In this document: positions 57,332 through 64,000 of the stretch, one piece after another
Numbering within the stretch: position 1 is the stretch's first letter
How the letters are laid out: every line of letters begins with the position of its first letter
NCBI RefSeq assembly: GCF_011516925.1
Contig: NZ_WOTG01000001.1
Span: 434,001 to 498,000 of the forward strand
Reading direction: 5' to 3'
Length of the DNA: 64,000 nt
Source: Acetobacter fabarum
GTDB taxonomy: Bacteria > Pseudomonadota > Alphaproteobacteria > Acetobacterales > Acetobacteraceae
The notes under the pieces: model-generated
Told to the model about the DNA's origin: nothing
Seen by the model: only the letters and a program-made list of their open reading frames with translations
The model's database searches: none
Made by a program: the position numbers and the translations under genes

Positions 57332-57781
57332 ATGATTCTTCGTCGTGACAGAGCAATGACCGCTGTTCTCATCATGCTGGACGTTGCTTTCCACGCAGGC
57401 CGCTCCAATGCGGTAAGTGCTGCCGATATTGCCGAGCGCTCCGGCCTGGCCCGCCGGGGGATTGAACCGCTGCTTCAGGCACTCTCACGCTCAGGGCTAC
57501 TGGAGAGCATCCGCGGCCCGCGTGGGGGCTACCGGCTGGGCCGTCCCCGGCGGGATGTAACCCTGATCAATATTATTGAAGCAGTTCTGAACGATGACCC
57601 CGAAGGCAGCGATGGCCCGCAAGGCCCTCTCTTCCACAAGGTTATTGAACCCTGTTGGAGCGGGTTTGACACCAAGCTGACAGAACAGATGCGCCAGACC
57701 ACGCTGGATGAACTGGTGCGTCAGGCCGAGGATGCCGGTCTCAAACGCCCGCAAAGCGAGCCCATTACCTTTTCCATCTGA
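57332..57781 (+). CDS. Rrf2-family transcriptional regulator without Fe-S cysteines
   Basis: The 149-residue protein has an N-terminal winged helix-turn-helix (about 5-75: VSAADIAERSGLARRGIEPLLQALSRSGLLESIRGPRGGYRLGR), the Rrf2 signature. IscR-type members have three cysteines for an iron-sulfur cluster; here only one Cys is present (in EPCWSGF), so cluster sensing is unlikely. A CymR-like role in cysteine metabolism is suggested by the divergent cysK, but this is inference. The ATG at 57332 has an AGGAAGGA site. A bidirectional terminator follows. Confidence 0.88.
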   Translation: MILRRDRAMTAVLIMLDVAFHAGRSNAVSAADIAERSGLARRGIEPLLQALSRSGLLESIRGPRGGYRLGRPRRDVTLINIIEAVLNDDPEGSDGPQGPLFHKVIEPCWSGFDTKLTEQMRQTTLDELVRQAEDAGLKRPQSEPITFSI

Positions 57782-57809
57782 CCTTTGGCGACAAGGTTGG
57801 TCCGGGCAT

Positions 57810-57846
57810 AAAAAAAGCGGTGCTGCTTACGCGACACCGCTTTTTT
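57810..57846. terminator. bidirectional Rho-independent terminator (Rrf2 / lipoprotein)
   Basis: GCGGTG pairs with CACCGC around a 12-base loop, with A-run before and T6 after. It sits between convergent stops. Confidence 0.88.
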
Positions 57847-57865
57847 GCTGATCCGGAGGATCTGC

Positions 57866-58426
57866 TCAGTTCTTGGTAGCTGCTTTGGCTGGGCGCGCAG
57901 CCCGCTTTGTCACCACCTTCTTTTCCGCAGCAGCAGGCACAGGCGCGGTCACTGCAGGGTGGGGGATATACACACCCGTTGCATCAACCTGTGCGGTAAC
58001 CGTCAGGCGGGTACGCTGCTGGCCCGGACCGGGGATAAGGATAACCGTAAACCGGTCCTGCCCCGCGTAACCCTGTGTGGGCGTGTAGGTTACGTGTGTG
58101 TCGTTATCCAGCGTGTACAGGAACGCCTTGCCATGCTCGGGAGCAGGAGAAGCCCCAAAGGACAGGTAGGGCTTGCCATCAGGCTGGGAGACCAGCACCT
58201 CACACAGCCCGTCATCGGAGCGGACCGTCATAGTGGTGGAAAGCTGGCCGTCGGCCTCTTTCTTGATGGGGGTCGTGCTGCACACGGCAGATTTTTTGAG
58301 ATACCCAAACGGATTGGGAGATCCGACATGGACAGGGCCCACGGTTGTCGCGCAGCCGGCAAGCATGCCAGCAGTTAGCGTCAGCCCGGCAATTCCTCGT
58401 AAGCGCACTCCACAGCTCCGCTTCAT
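57866..58426 (-). CDS. putative lipoprotein
   Basis: The 186-residue protein has a type II signal sequence: MKRSCGVRLRGIAGLTLT followed by the lipobox LAGC, so the mature protein starts at Cys25 with a lipid anchor. The rest is a beta-rich region without a recognised domain, with YTPTQGYAGQDRFTV resembling cadherin/Ig-like repeat stretches. It ends in a Lys/Ala-rich tail (KKVVTKRAARPAKAATKN). An ATG at 58444 is an alternative start. The function is unknown. Confidence 0.72.
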   Translation of the reverse strand: MKRSCGVRLRGIAGLTLTAGMLAGCATTVGPVHVGSPNPFGYLKKSAVCSTTPIKKEADGQLSTTMTVRSDDGLCEVLVSQPDGKPYLSFGASPAPEHGKAFLYTLDNDTHVTYTPTQGYAGQDRFTVILIPGPGQQRTRLTVTAQVDATGVYIPHPAVTAPVPAAAEKKVVTKRAARPAKAATKN

Positions 58427-58800
58427 TCTTGTTAAATCAACCATAAACCCAGTGCGTTCCATTCTGGTTAAAGGGATAAGCCTTTGCCTGCTGGGCTCAC
58501 CAGCACAACAGGCCATAACGCCGCATGAGTCGTTCTTGCCTTTAAATCATCCCGCCGCAGGAAGGAAGAGGCACGACCCGCACCTTTTGGCACCCCTGCC
58601 TCTCTGTTTACAGGCAGGTGCAGTAAAAACATTGTTTTGCCACAACACAGCACTAACGCAGCAGGGCAGCACACGGCCATGTATGCATAATCCTGCCATG
58701 TGCCCCCATGGCGGGAAATGACGGTATGACAAATTAGGCCGTTTCTTTCCTGCCTGAATAGGCTATTGCGTTGTGCAGCATCTGTCGGAGGTCCTACCGT
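58427..58800. other. 374-base gap between divergent envelope protein genes
   Basis: No supported gene. The region holds the promoters of the lipoprotein and the secreted protein. A GGAGG ribosome-binding site for the latter lies at about 58786. No repeat or RNA gene was recognised. Confidence 0.4.
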
Positions 58801-59319
58801 ATGTTCCTTTCCCGTCTTTTTGCCGCGGGTGTTCTTGCCGCGGGCGTTCTGCATGGTTCCGTTACTTTTGCCGCCAGTCCGTGCGGCCATTCCCCAGCAC
58901 ATGAAGCCTTTAACGTGCAGGGCCTCAAAAGCGAGCTGATGGTAACCGCCCTCTCGTGCAGCGCGCAGGACCGCTACAACGCGTTTGTTGCCAAGTTCCG
59001 CACCGTTCTGCTGAACGAGGAAGACAAGCTTAACGGCTACTTCCGCTCCACCTACGGCCGCACCGCACAGCGCGAGCATGACGATTATATTACCCAGCTG
59101 GCCAACGTGCAGTCCGAGCGCGGGTTGCAGTCAGGCACCATCTTCTGCCAGCAGCGCATGGCCATGTTTGATGAAGTGAATGCCCTGGACACCGGAGAAG
59201 ACCTCTCCAATTATTCCGACGCCAAGGATGTTACGCAGCCTGCGTCGTTTGAAACATGCGCAGCGCCCACCACCACACGCGCCCCTGTGCGCCGCCGGGC
59301 TACCCACAAAGCCGCATAA
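58801..59319 (+). CDS. small secreted protein with conserved-looking cysteines, unknown function
   Basis: The 172-residue precursor has a clear signal peptide (about 1-25, LFAAGVLAAGVLHGSVTFA). The mature part is mostly helical, with four cysteines (near residues 28, 53, 118 and 153) that could form two disulfides. It includes QDRYNAFVAKFRTVLL and SGTIFCQQRMAMFDEV, and ends in a basic tail. It is probably periplasmic. I do not recognise a family. The ATG at 58801 has a GGAGG site. It precedes parE by 94 bases. Confidence 0.7.
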   Translation: MFLSRLFAAGVLAAGVLHGSVTFAASPCGHSPAHEAFNVQGLKSELMVTALSCSAQDRYNAFVAKFRTVLLNEEDKLNGYFRSTYGRTAQREHDDYITQLANVQSERGLQSGTIFCQQRMAMFDEVNALDTGEDLSNYSDAKDVTQPASFETCAAPTTTRAPVRRRATHKAA

Positions 59320-59413
59320 TGTTTGTCAACCACAGGTGGCATACCGGGGTTTTGGTCCCCGGGCTGCCTCTGGTGCTTGACGAATCAACGCCAAAGCGGG
59401 ACAGACTTCCCGC

Positions 59414-61438
59414 ATGAGCGATCTGTTTTCCGCCCCCACACCGCCCCGCAAATCCGCCAGCGCCTCCGCCCGCCCCAAAGCGCCGGACAATCAGGCGTAT
59501 GACGCCAGCGCCATTGAGGTGCTTGAGGGGCTGGAACCCGTACGCCGCAGGCCCGGCATGTATATTGGCGGAACAGACGAAGGTGCCCTGCACCATCTGG
59601 CCGCAGAAATTCTTGATAACTCGATGGATGAGGCCGTGGCAGGCCACGCCAACACCATTGACGTGCATCTGGCCCCCAATAACTGGCTGTCCGTGCGGGA
59701 TAATGGCCGGGGTATTCCCGTTGACCCACACCCCCGCTTTCCCGACCGCTCGGCGCTGGAAGTGATTCTGACCACGCTGCACGCGGGGGGTAAGTTCTCG
59801 GGCAAGGCATATGCCACCTCTGGCGGGTTGCATGGTGTTGGCTCGTCCGTGGTCAATGCCCTTTCCGCCCGCATGGATGTAGAAATCGCGCGTGACCGCA
59901 CCTTGTGGCAGCAATCCTACGAACAGGGCAAACCCGTAAGCGCATTGCAAAAAGCGGGGGCAGCCCCCAACCGGCGCGGCACCCAGATTACCTTCCAGCC
60001 GGACCCGGAAATTTTTGGCACGCATGTTTTTGTGCCCTCCCGCCTGTACAAGCTCTGCCGTTCCAAGGCATTCCTGTTCCGTGGCGTCACCATCCGCTGG
60101 TCGTGCGACCCCTCTTTGCTCAAGACGGGGGATGAAACCCCGGCAGAAGCTGTTCTGCACTTCCCCGGTGGTCTGGCCGACAGTCTGGCTGATGAGCTTG
60201 GCCCCGATGCCCCCCTGCTCACCCCTTTCTGGTCGGGGGAAGCACCCCTGCCCCCGCAGGCGGATGGAACAGATAATGGCAAGGTAGAATGGGCCGTTGC
60301 CTTTCTGGAAAGTGGTCCGGCATCCCTGATCTCCTACTGCAACACCATCCCGACTCCACAAGGTGGCACGCATGAGACCGGGTTCCGCAACGCGCTGCTC
60401 AAGGGGCTGCGCGCATGGGGGGACCAGCGTTCCATTAAAAAAGCGGCCAGCATTACAGCCGAAGACATACTGGGCATGATTGCCGCCCGCCTGTCCGCCT
60501 TTATTCGGGACCCTCAGTTCCAGGGCCAGACCAAGGAAAAGCTGACCACGGCCGAAGCCAGCAAACTGCTGGAAACCGCCCTGCGCGACCGGTTTGACCA
60601 CTGGCTGGCCCAGAACCCCCCGCAGGCGGATTCGCTGCTCAGCTTTGCCATTGACCGCGCAGAAGAGCGCCTGCGCCGCCGTGAACTCAAAGATACGCCG
60701 CGCAAAAGTGCGACCCGCCGCCTGCGGCTGCCCGGCAAGCTGACCGACTGCACCAAGGAACACGCACCCGACACCGAAATTTTTCTGGTGGAAGGGGATT
60801 CGGCAGGCGGGTCCGCCAAGCAGGCCCGCAACCGTGAAACACAGGCCGTGCTCCCCCTGCGCGGCAAAATCCTGAACGTGGCAAGCGCGACAACCGAAAA
60901 ACTGCGCGCCAATCAGGAACTACGGGATCTGATAGAAGCACTAGGTTGCGGGTCGGGTGAGCGCTTTGACCTGACCAAGCTACGCTATGGCCGCGTCATT
61001 ATCATGACCGATGCAGACGTGGATGGCGCCCATATTGCCTCCCTGCTCATGACGTTCTTCTACCGCGAACTCCCCGAGCTTATCCGCAACGGGCACCTGT
61101 ATCTGGCGCAGCCCCCGCTCTACCGGCTTACACAGGGCGCACACAGCGTGTACGCCATGGATGATGCGGACCGGGAACGCAAAATGGCGATCCTGACCAA
61201 AAAGCGGGGCAAGATTGATGTCTCCCGCTTTAAAGGGCTGGGGGAAATGCCTCCGGCGGACCTGAAGGAAACCACAATGGACCCACGCAGCCGCACCCTG
61301 CTCCGCGTGGTGGCCCCACCGGAAGACCGGCTTTCCACGCGTGAGCGGGTGGAAAGCCTGATGGGCCGCAAACCCGAACTCCGCTTTGCTTTTATTCAGG
61401 AACATGCCCGCTCGGTTGATGAGTTGCTGGACATCTGA
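59414..61438 (+). CDS. parE: DNA topoisomerase IV subunit B
   Basis: The 674-residue GHKL ATPase subunit of topoisomerase IV pairs with ParC to decatenate chromosomes. The ATP-binding residues are in LDNSMDEAVAGHA, DNGRGIPVD and ATSGGLHGVGSSVVNALS. The TOPRIM metal site is in LVEGDSAGGSAKQARNR and MTDADVDGAHI, and FKGLGEMPPADL is near the end. ParE rather than GyrB is favoured by the short length and the QTGDETPAEAV-type middle without a GyrB insertion. A ribosome-binding site is not obvious. An EamA transporter gene follows 11 bases after the stop. Confidence 0.95.
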   Translation: MSDLFSAPTPPRKSASASARPKAPDNQAYDASAIEVLEGLEPVRRRPGMYIGGTDEGALHHLAAEILDNSMDEAVAGHANTIDVHLAPNNWLSVRDNGRGIPVDPHPRFPDRSALEVILTTLHAGGKFSGKAYATSGGLHGVGSSVVNALSARMDVEIARDRTLWQQSYEQGKPVSALQKAGAAPNRRGTQITFQPDPEIFGTHVFVPSRLYKLCRSKAFLFRGVTIRWSCDPSLLKTGDETPAEAVLHFPGGLADSLADELGPDAPLLTPFWSGEAPLPPQADGTDNGKVEWAVAFLESGPASLISYCNTIPTPQGGTHETGFRNALLKGLRAWGDQRSIKKAASITAEDILGMIAARLSAFIRDPQFQGQTKEKLTTAEASKLLETALRDRFDHWLAQNPPQADSLLSFAIDRAEERLRRRELKDTPRKSATRRLRLPGKLTDCTKEHAPDTEIFLVEGDSAGGSAKQARNRETQAVLPLRGKILNVASATTEKLRANQELRDLIEALGCGSGERFDLTKLRYGRVIIMTDADVDGAHIASLLMTFFYRELPELIRNGHLYLAQPPLYRLTQGAHSVYAMDDADRERKMAILTKKRGKIDVSRFKGLGEMPPADLKETTMDPRSRTLLRVVAPPEDRLSTRERVESLMGRKPELRFAFIQEHARSVDELLDI

Positions 61439-61449
61439 GCGGACAGCCC

Positions 61450-62349
61450 ATGAGTAGGCCCATTTTTTCCGTTAAGGAGCGCCTGTCTGCCCTGCTGCAG
61501 GTTGTAGGGGGCATGCTCTTCCTGCAATTTGGCTCCTCCTATGCCAAAATGCTGTTCCCCACTTTTGGGGCGGCGGGCATGGTGGGGCTGCGCACTTTTT
61601 TTGCCGCCATTATGCTGATGCTGTTCTTCCGCAGCTGGCATAACCTGTCACGCAGGGTGCTTCTGCTGGTGCTGCCTTATGGGCTGTCACTCGCAGCCAT
61701 GAACTATTTTTTCTACCTTTCCCTTGGCCGCCTGCCTTTGGGCACAACTGTAGCGCTGGAGTTTACCGGCCCCCTTGTGCTGTCCTTCATCCATACCCGC
61801 CGCTGGAGCGATGTGGTGTGGACCAGCCTGACCGTGCTGGGGCTTGTTTTGCTGCTTCGCCCCGAATCAGCCGTTCGGCCAGACCTTATTGGTATTCTGT
61901 TTGCCCTGCTCGCTGCTGTGTGCTGGGCGCTTTATATTATTTTTGCCCGCAACATTGCTGGCAAACTGCCCTCTGGTCAGGCGTGCTCGCTTGGTATGCT
62001 ATGTGGGGGGGCTGCGGTTTTTGTGCCCTGCACCGTTCCCGCATTATGGGTGGGGGTGCATGCACCGCTTTTGCTGGGGCTGAGCGTTGTGGTTGCCCTT
62101 TGCTCCTCCGCCCTGCCCTACACTCTGGAAATGAGTGCAATGCAAAAGCTCTCGGCCCGCGAGTTTGGGGTGCTGTGTAGCCTGGAACCTGTTTCCGCAG
62201 CGCTGGCCGGAGCCATATTGCTGCATGAGATTCCATCCCTGCTACGTTTGTGCGGTATTTTCTGTGTGGTTCTGGCGTCCCTCGGCACTGTGCTGATGCC
62301 CCAGGGGAGCAATACCACAGTGCCAGACGGCCCAACCCTGCCGGAATAA
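61450..62349 (+). CDS. EamA-family transporter (RhtA-like exporter)
   Basis: The 299-residue protein has ten membrane helices in two EamA repeats. It resembles RhtA, the threonine/homoserine exporter: GGMLFLQFGSSYAKMLFP at the start, LEFTGPLVLSF, then VCWALYIIFARNIAG and ALPYTLEMSAMQKLSAREFGVLCSLEP in the second half. The exact substrate is not known. It starts 11 bases after parE and converges on nuoM with a 19-base gap. Confidence 0.87.
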   Translation: MSRPIFSVKERLSALLQVVGGMLFLQFGSSYAKMLFPTFGAAGMVGLRTFFAAIMLMLFFRSWHNLSRRVLLLVLPYGLSLAAMNYFFYLSLGRLPLGTTVALEFTGPLVLSFIHTRRWSDVVWTSLTVLGLVLLLRPESAVRPDLIGILFALLAAVCWALYIIFARNIAGKLPSGQACSLGMLCGGAAVFVPCTVPALWVGVHAPLLLGLSVVVALCSSALPYTLEMSAMQKLSAREFGVLCSLEPVSAALAGAILLHEIPSLLRLCGIFCVVLASLGTVLMPQGSNTTVPDGPTLPE

Positions 62350-62368
62350 TCCGTCCTGTGGCCTGCCG

Positions 62369-63889
62369 TTACCGACTGGCCAGATGCAAAACCGGGTCAT
62401 GGAGAGTGGAGGACGCAACGTTAACTGCGTTTGCGTGCACGGCCTGCATGATCATCGGATCAAAAATCCGGGTGAATGTGCCCGGGTGGACCCCCATCCA
62501 CAACGTGACCACCGCCAGCGGCACCAGCACGGCGAGTTCCCCCACCGTTAGGTCACGCAACAAGCCAACCGTGCCACGCACGCTACCAAACAGAACCCGA
62601 CGATACAGCGAGAGCATGTAAACCGCCCCCATGATCATGGTGCCACCAGCCAGCAGCGCCACCCAGATGGAAACGTGAACAGCCCCCATAAGCACCAGCA
62701 ATTCGCCCACAAAGGCCCCGGTGCCGGGCAGGCCCACATTGGCCATGGTAAACAGCATGGCCAGCAGGGCCAGCACAGGCATTTGCCGGGCAACACCACC
62801 CAGAGCGTCAATCTCCTGCGTTTCCGCCCGCCATGCCACTGCTGCCACGCAAAAGAACAGGGCTGCAATAACCACACCGTGCGAGAGCATCTGGAAGATG
62901 GCGCCATCTATCCCCTCTGCCGTCAGGGTAAACAGGCCAACCGCGATCATGCCCATATGGGAGAACGAGGAATAGGCGATAAGCCGCTTCATGTCCGTCT
63001 GGGCGAAGGCCACAAACGCTGCGTACAGAATGGCCACCACACCAAGGGCAAGCACATAGGGTGCAAACTGGCGCACGGCATCGGGGAACATCAGCACGCC
63101 AAAGCGTAGCAGCCCGTAAGCCCCTGTTTTGGACAGCACGCCAGAGAGCATGGCCGATGCCGGTGTAGGGGCTTCCGTATAGGCATCAGGCAGCCAGGCA
63201 TGGAGCGGAAACAGAGGGAGTTTGACGCCAAAAGCCAGCAGAAAAGCCAGCAGCAGCCAACCCTGAAGGGAGTGCGAAAAACCAGCATGCATAAGGGCCG
63301 GAATATCCGTAGTCCCGGCGTGCAGCCACATGGTGATCAGCCCGACCAGCATGAACAGCGAACCGCCAAAGGTAAACAGGAAGAACTGAAGCGATGCCCA
63401 GACCCGCTTGGCCCCGCCCCAAATGCCAATCATCAGGCAGCCGGGAATAAGCGTTGCTTCGTAAAAAACATAAAACAGCACCAGATCCTGCGCGGAGAAC
63501 AGGCCAAACAGGGCTGTTTCCAACAGCAGCATGGCGGCAACAAAGTCCCGCCCCTGCGTTTGCACGCTCCGCCAGCCTGCCCCAAGCGCCAGTGGCGTGA
63601 GAAAAGCGGTGAGCAGGATAAAGACCAGACTGATCCCATCCACCCCGGTATGGTAGGAAATACCATAGTCGCTCAGCCAGCGTAGCCGGGTTTCAAATTG
63701 CAGGCCGGGCTGGCTGGGGTCAAAACCGACCCACATCAGCACGCTCAGCCCAAACGTGAGGAGCGTAGTCCACAACCCCAGCCAGCGCGCCGTGCGGTCC
63801 CGCTCCGGTCCCTGACCGGGGCAAAGAAAGGCCGCAACCGCGCCTGCAAGGGGAAGATAGGTTATCAGCGAAAGCAGGATTGGCTGCAC
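62369..63889 (-). CDS. nuoM: NADH-quinone oxidoreductase subunit M
   Basis: The 506-residue proton-pumping subunit of respiratory complex I has about 14 helices. In contrast to the Hyf-like subunits at 20-25 kb, its channel motifs are intact: LFYVFYEATLIP (acidic residue), LPLFPLHAWLPDAYTEAPTPASAMLSG, VLSKTGAYGLLRFG (lysine), and TDMKRLIAYSSFSHMGM. The start is a GTG at 63889. The gene is presumably part of a nuo operon coming from the right, where nuoL would normally precede it. Confidence 0.95.
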   Translation of the reverse strand: MQPILLSLITYLPLAGAVAAFLCPGQGPERDRTARWLGLWTTLLTFGLSVLMWVGFDPSQPGLQFETRLRWLSDYGISYHTGVDGISLVFILLTAFLTPLALGAGWRSVQTQGRDFVAAMLLLETALFGLFSAQDLVLFYVFYEATLIPGCLMIGIWGGAKRVWASLQFFLFTFGGSLFMLVGLITMWLHAGTTDIPALMHAGFSHSLQGWLLLAFLLAFGVKLPLFPLHAWLPDAYTEAPTPASAMLSGVLSKTGAYGLLRFGVLMFPDAVRQFAPYVLALGVVAILYAAFVAFAQTDMKRLIAYSSFSHMGMIAVGLFTLTAEGIDGAIFQMLSHGVVIAALFFCVAAVAWRAETQEIDALGGVARQMPVLALLAMLFTMANVGLPGTGAFVGELLVLMGAVHVSIWVALLAGGTMIMGAVYMLSLYRRVLFGSVRGTVGLLRDLTVGELAVLVPLAVVTLWMGVHPGTFTRIFDPMIMQAVHANAVNVASSTLHDPVLHLASR

Positions 63890-63966
63890 GGCTTAACACC
63901 ATCCGGGTTTAATGACACTTTTTTAAGACTGCGCCTTTTTAGCGCATGAGGCCAGCGTGGGGCTGT

Positions 63967-64000
63967 TCACGTTCCGCCGATCAGCCATTCCCGAACAGGG
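63967..64000 (-). CDS. possible 3' end of nuoL (partial)
   Basis: In one minus-strand frame the window edge reads PVREWLIGGT then a stop, 77 bases upstream of nuoM, where nuoL would be expected to end. Only about ten codons are visible and no conserved motif is included, so this rests on position alone. Confidence 0.25.
   Translation of the reverse strand, partial: PVREWLIGGT

Noticed and set aside
1-64000. tRNA, rRNA, CRISPR or insertion sequence
   Set aside because: Intergenic stretches were read for cloverleaf motifs, direct-repeat arrays and transposase ends and none was found; this was by eye and could miss divergent RNAs.

Overview
The window is a GC-rich chromosomal segment of an alphaproteobacterium, most likely an acetic acid bacterium (Acetobacteraceae). 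The pointers are a class I lysyl-tRNA synthetase, a DUF1491 protein, sucAB-lpd with a lipoyl domain on E3, an aroK-aroB fusion, and two related OmpA-type porins with a proline-rich linker before the OmpA domain. It is almost entirely core chromosome. I found no insertion sequence, prophage, CRISPR array, rRNA or tRNA gene.

Layout. 0-12.9 kb: tsaD (5' end cut off by the window), rlmJ, marC, an mprF-like gene whose synthase domain is cut short, class I lysS, a molybdopterin-binding-domain protein, accA, xerD with a small coupled membrane protein, fused aroKB, and an OmpA porin with a strong terminator. 13.4-18.4 kb: GtrA-family protein, alaS, then psd-pssA (phosphatidylethanolamine synthesis). 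18.4-24.9 kb: a six-gene minus-strand operon related to group 4 hydrogenase / complex I (HyfB-C-E-F-G-I-like), read through 1- or 4-base overlaps except at its last junction. It has lost the NiFe cysteines and most recognisable proton-channel residues, and is the most unusual system here. 25-28.7 kb: methyltransferase, gloB, a DUF2125 protein, an AT-rich 343-bp gap with two perfect DnaA boxes, and plsC. 28.8-40 kb: ahcY, DUF3597, L,D-transpeptidase, the 2-oxoglutarate dehydrogenase operon (sucA-sucB-lpd), zapE and an AhpD-like protein.

40-54.7 kb: comEC diverges from a long plus-strand run of gltX, pyrB, a zinc-ligand-less pyrC, plsY, dprA, topA, an RNase R-type gene, an S41 peptidase and DUF1491, many of them overlapping by a few bases. 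54.9-64 kb: second OmpA porin, cysK divergent from an Rrf2 regulator with a palindrome between them, a lipoprotein, a small secreted cysteine-containing protein, parE, an EamA exporter, nuoM, and possibly the last codons of nuoL at the right edge.

Functional themes are membrane lipid synthesis (accA, psd, pssA, plsC, plsY, mprF-like), respiration and the TCA cycle (suc operon, nuo, Hyf-like complex), translation (lysS, alaS, gltX, tsaD, rlmJ) and DNA topology or processing (topA, parE, xerD, dprA, comEC). All functions are assigned by reading motifs in translated sequence; no database search was run. Start codons were often moved inward from the longest open frame, using ribosome-binding sites, family starts or stop-start overlaps.
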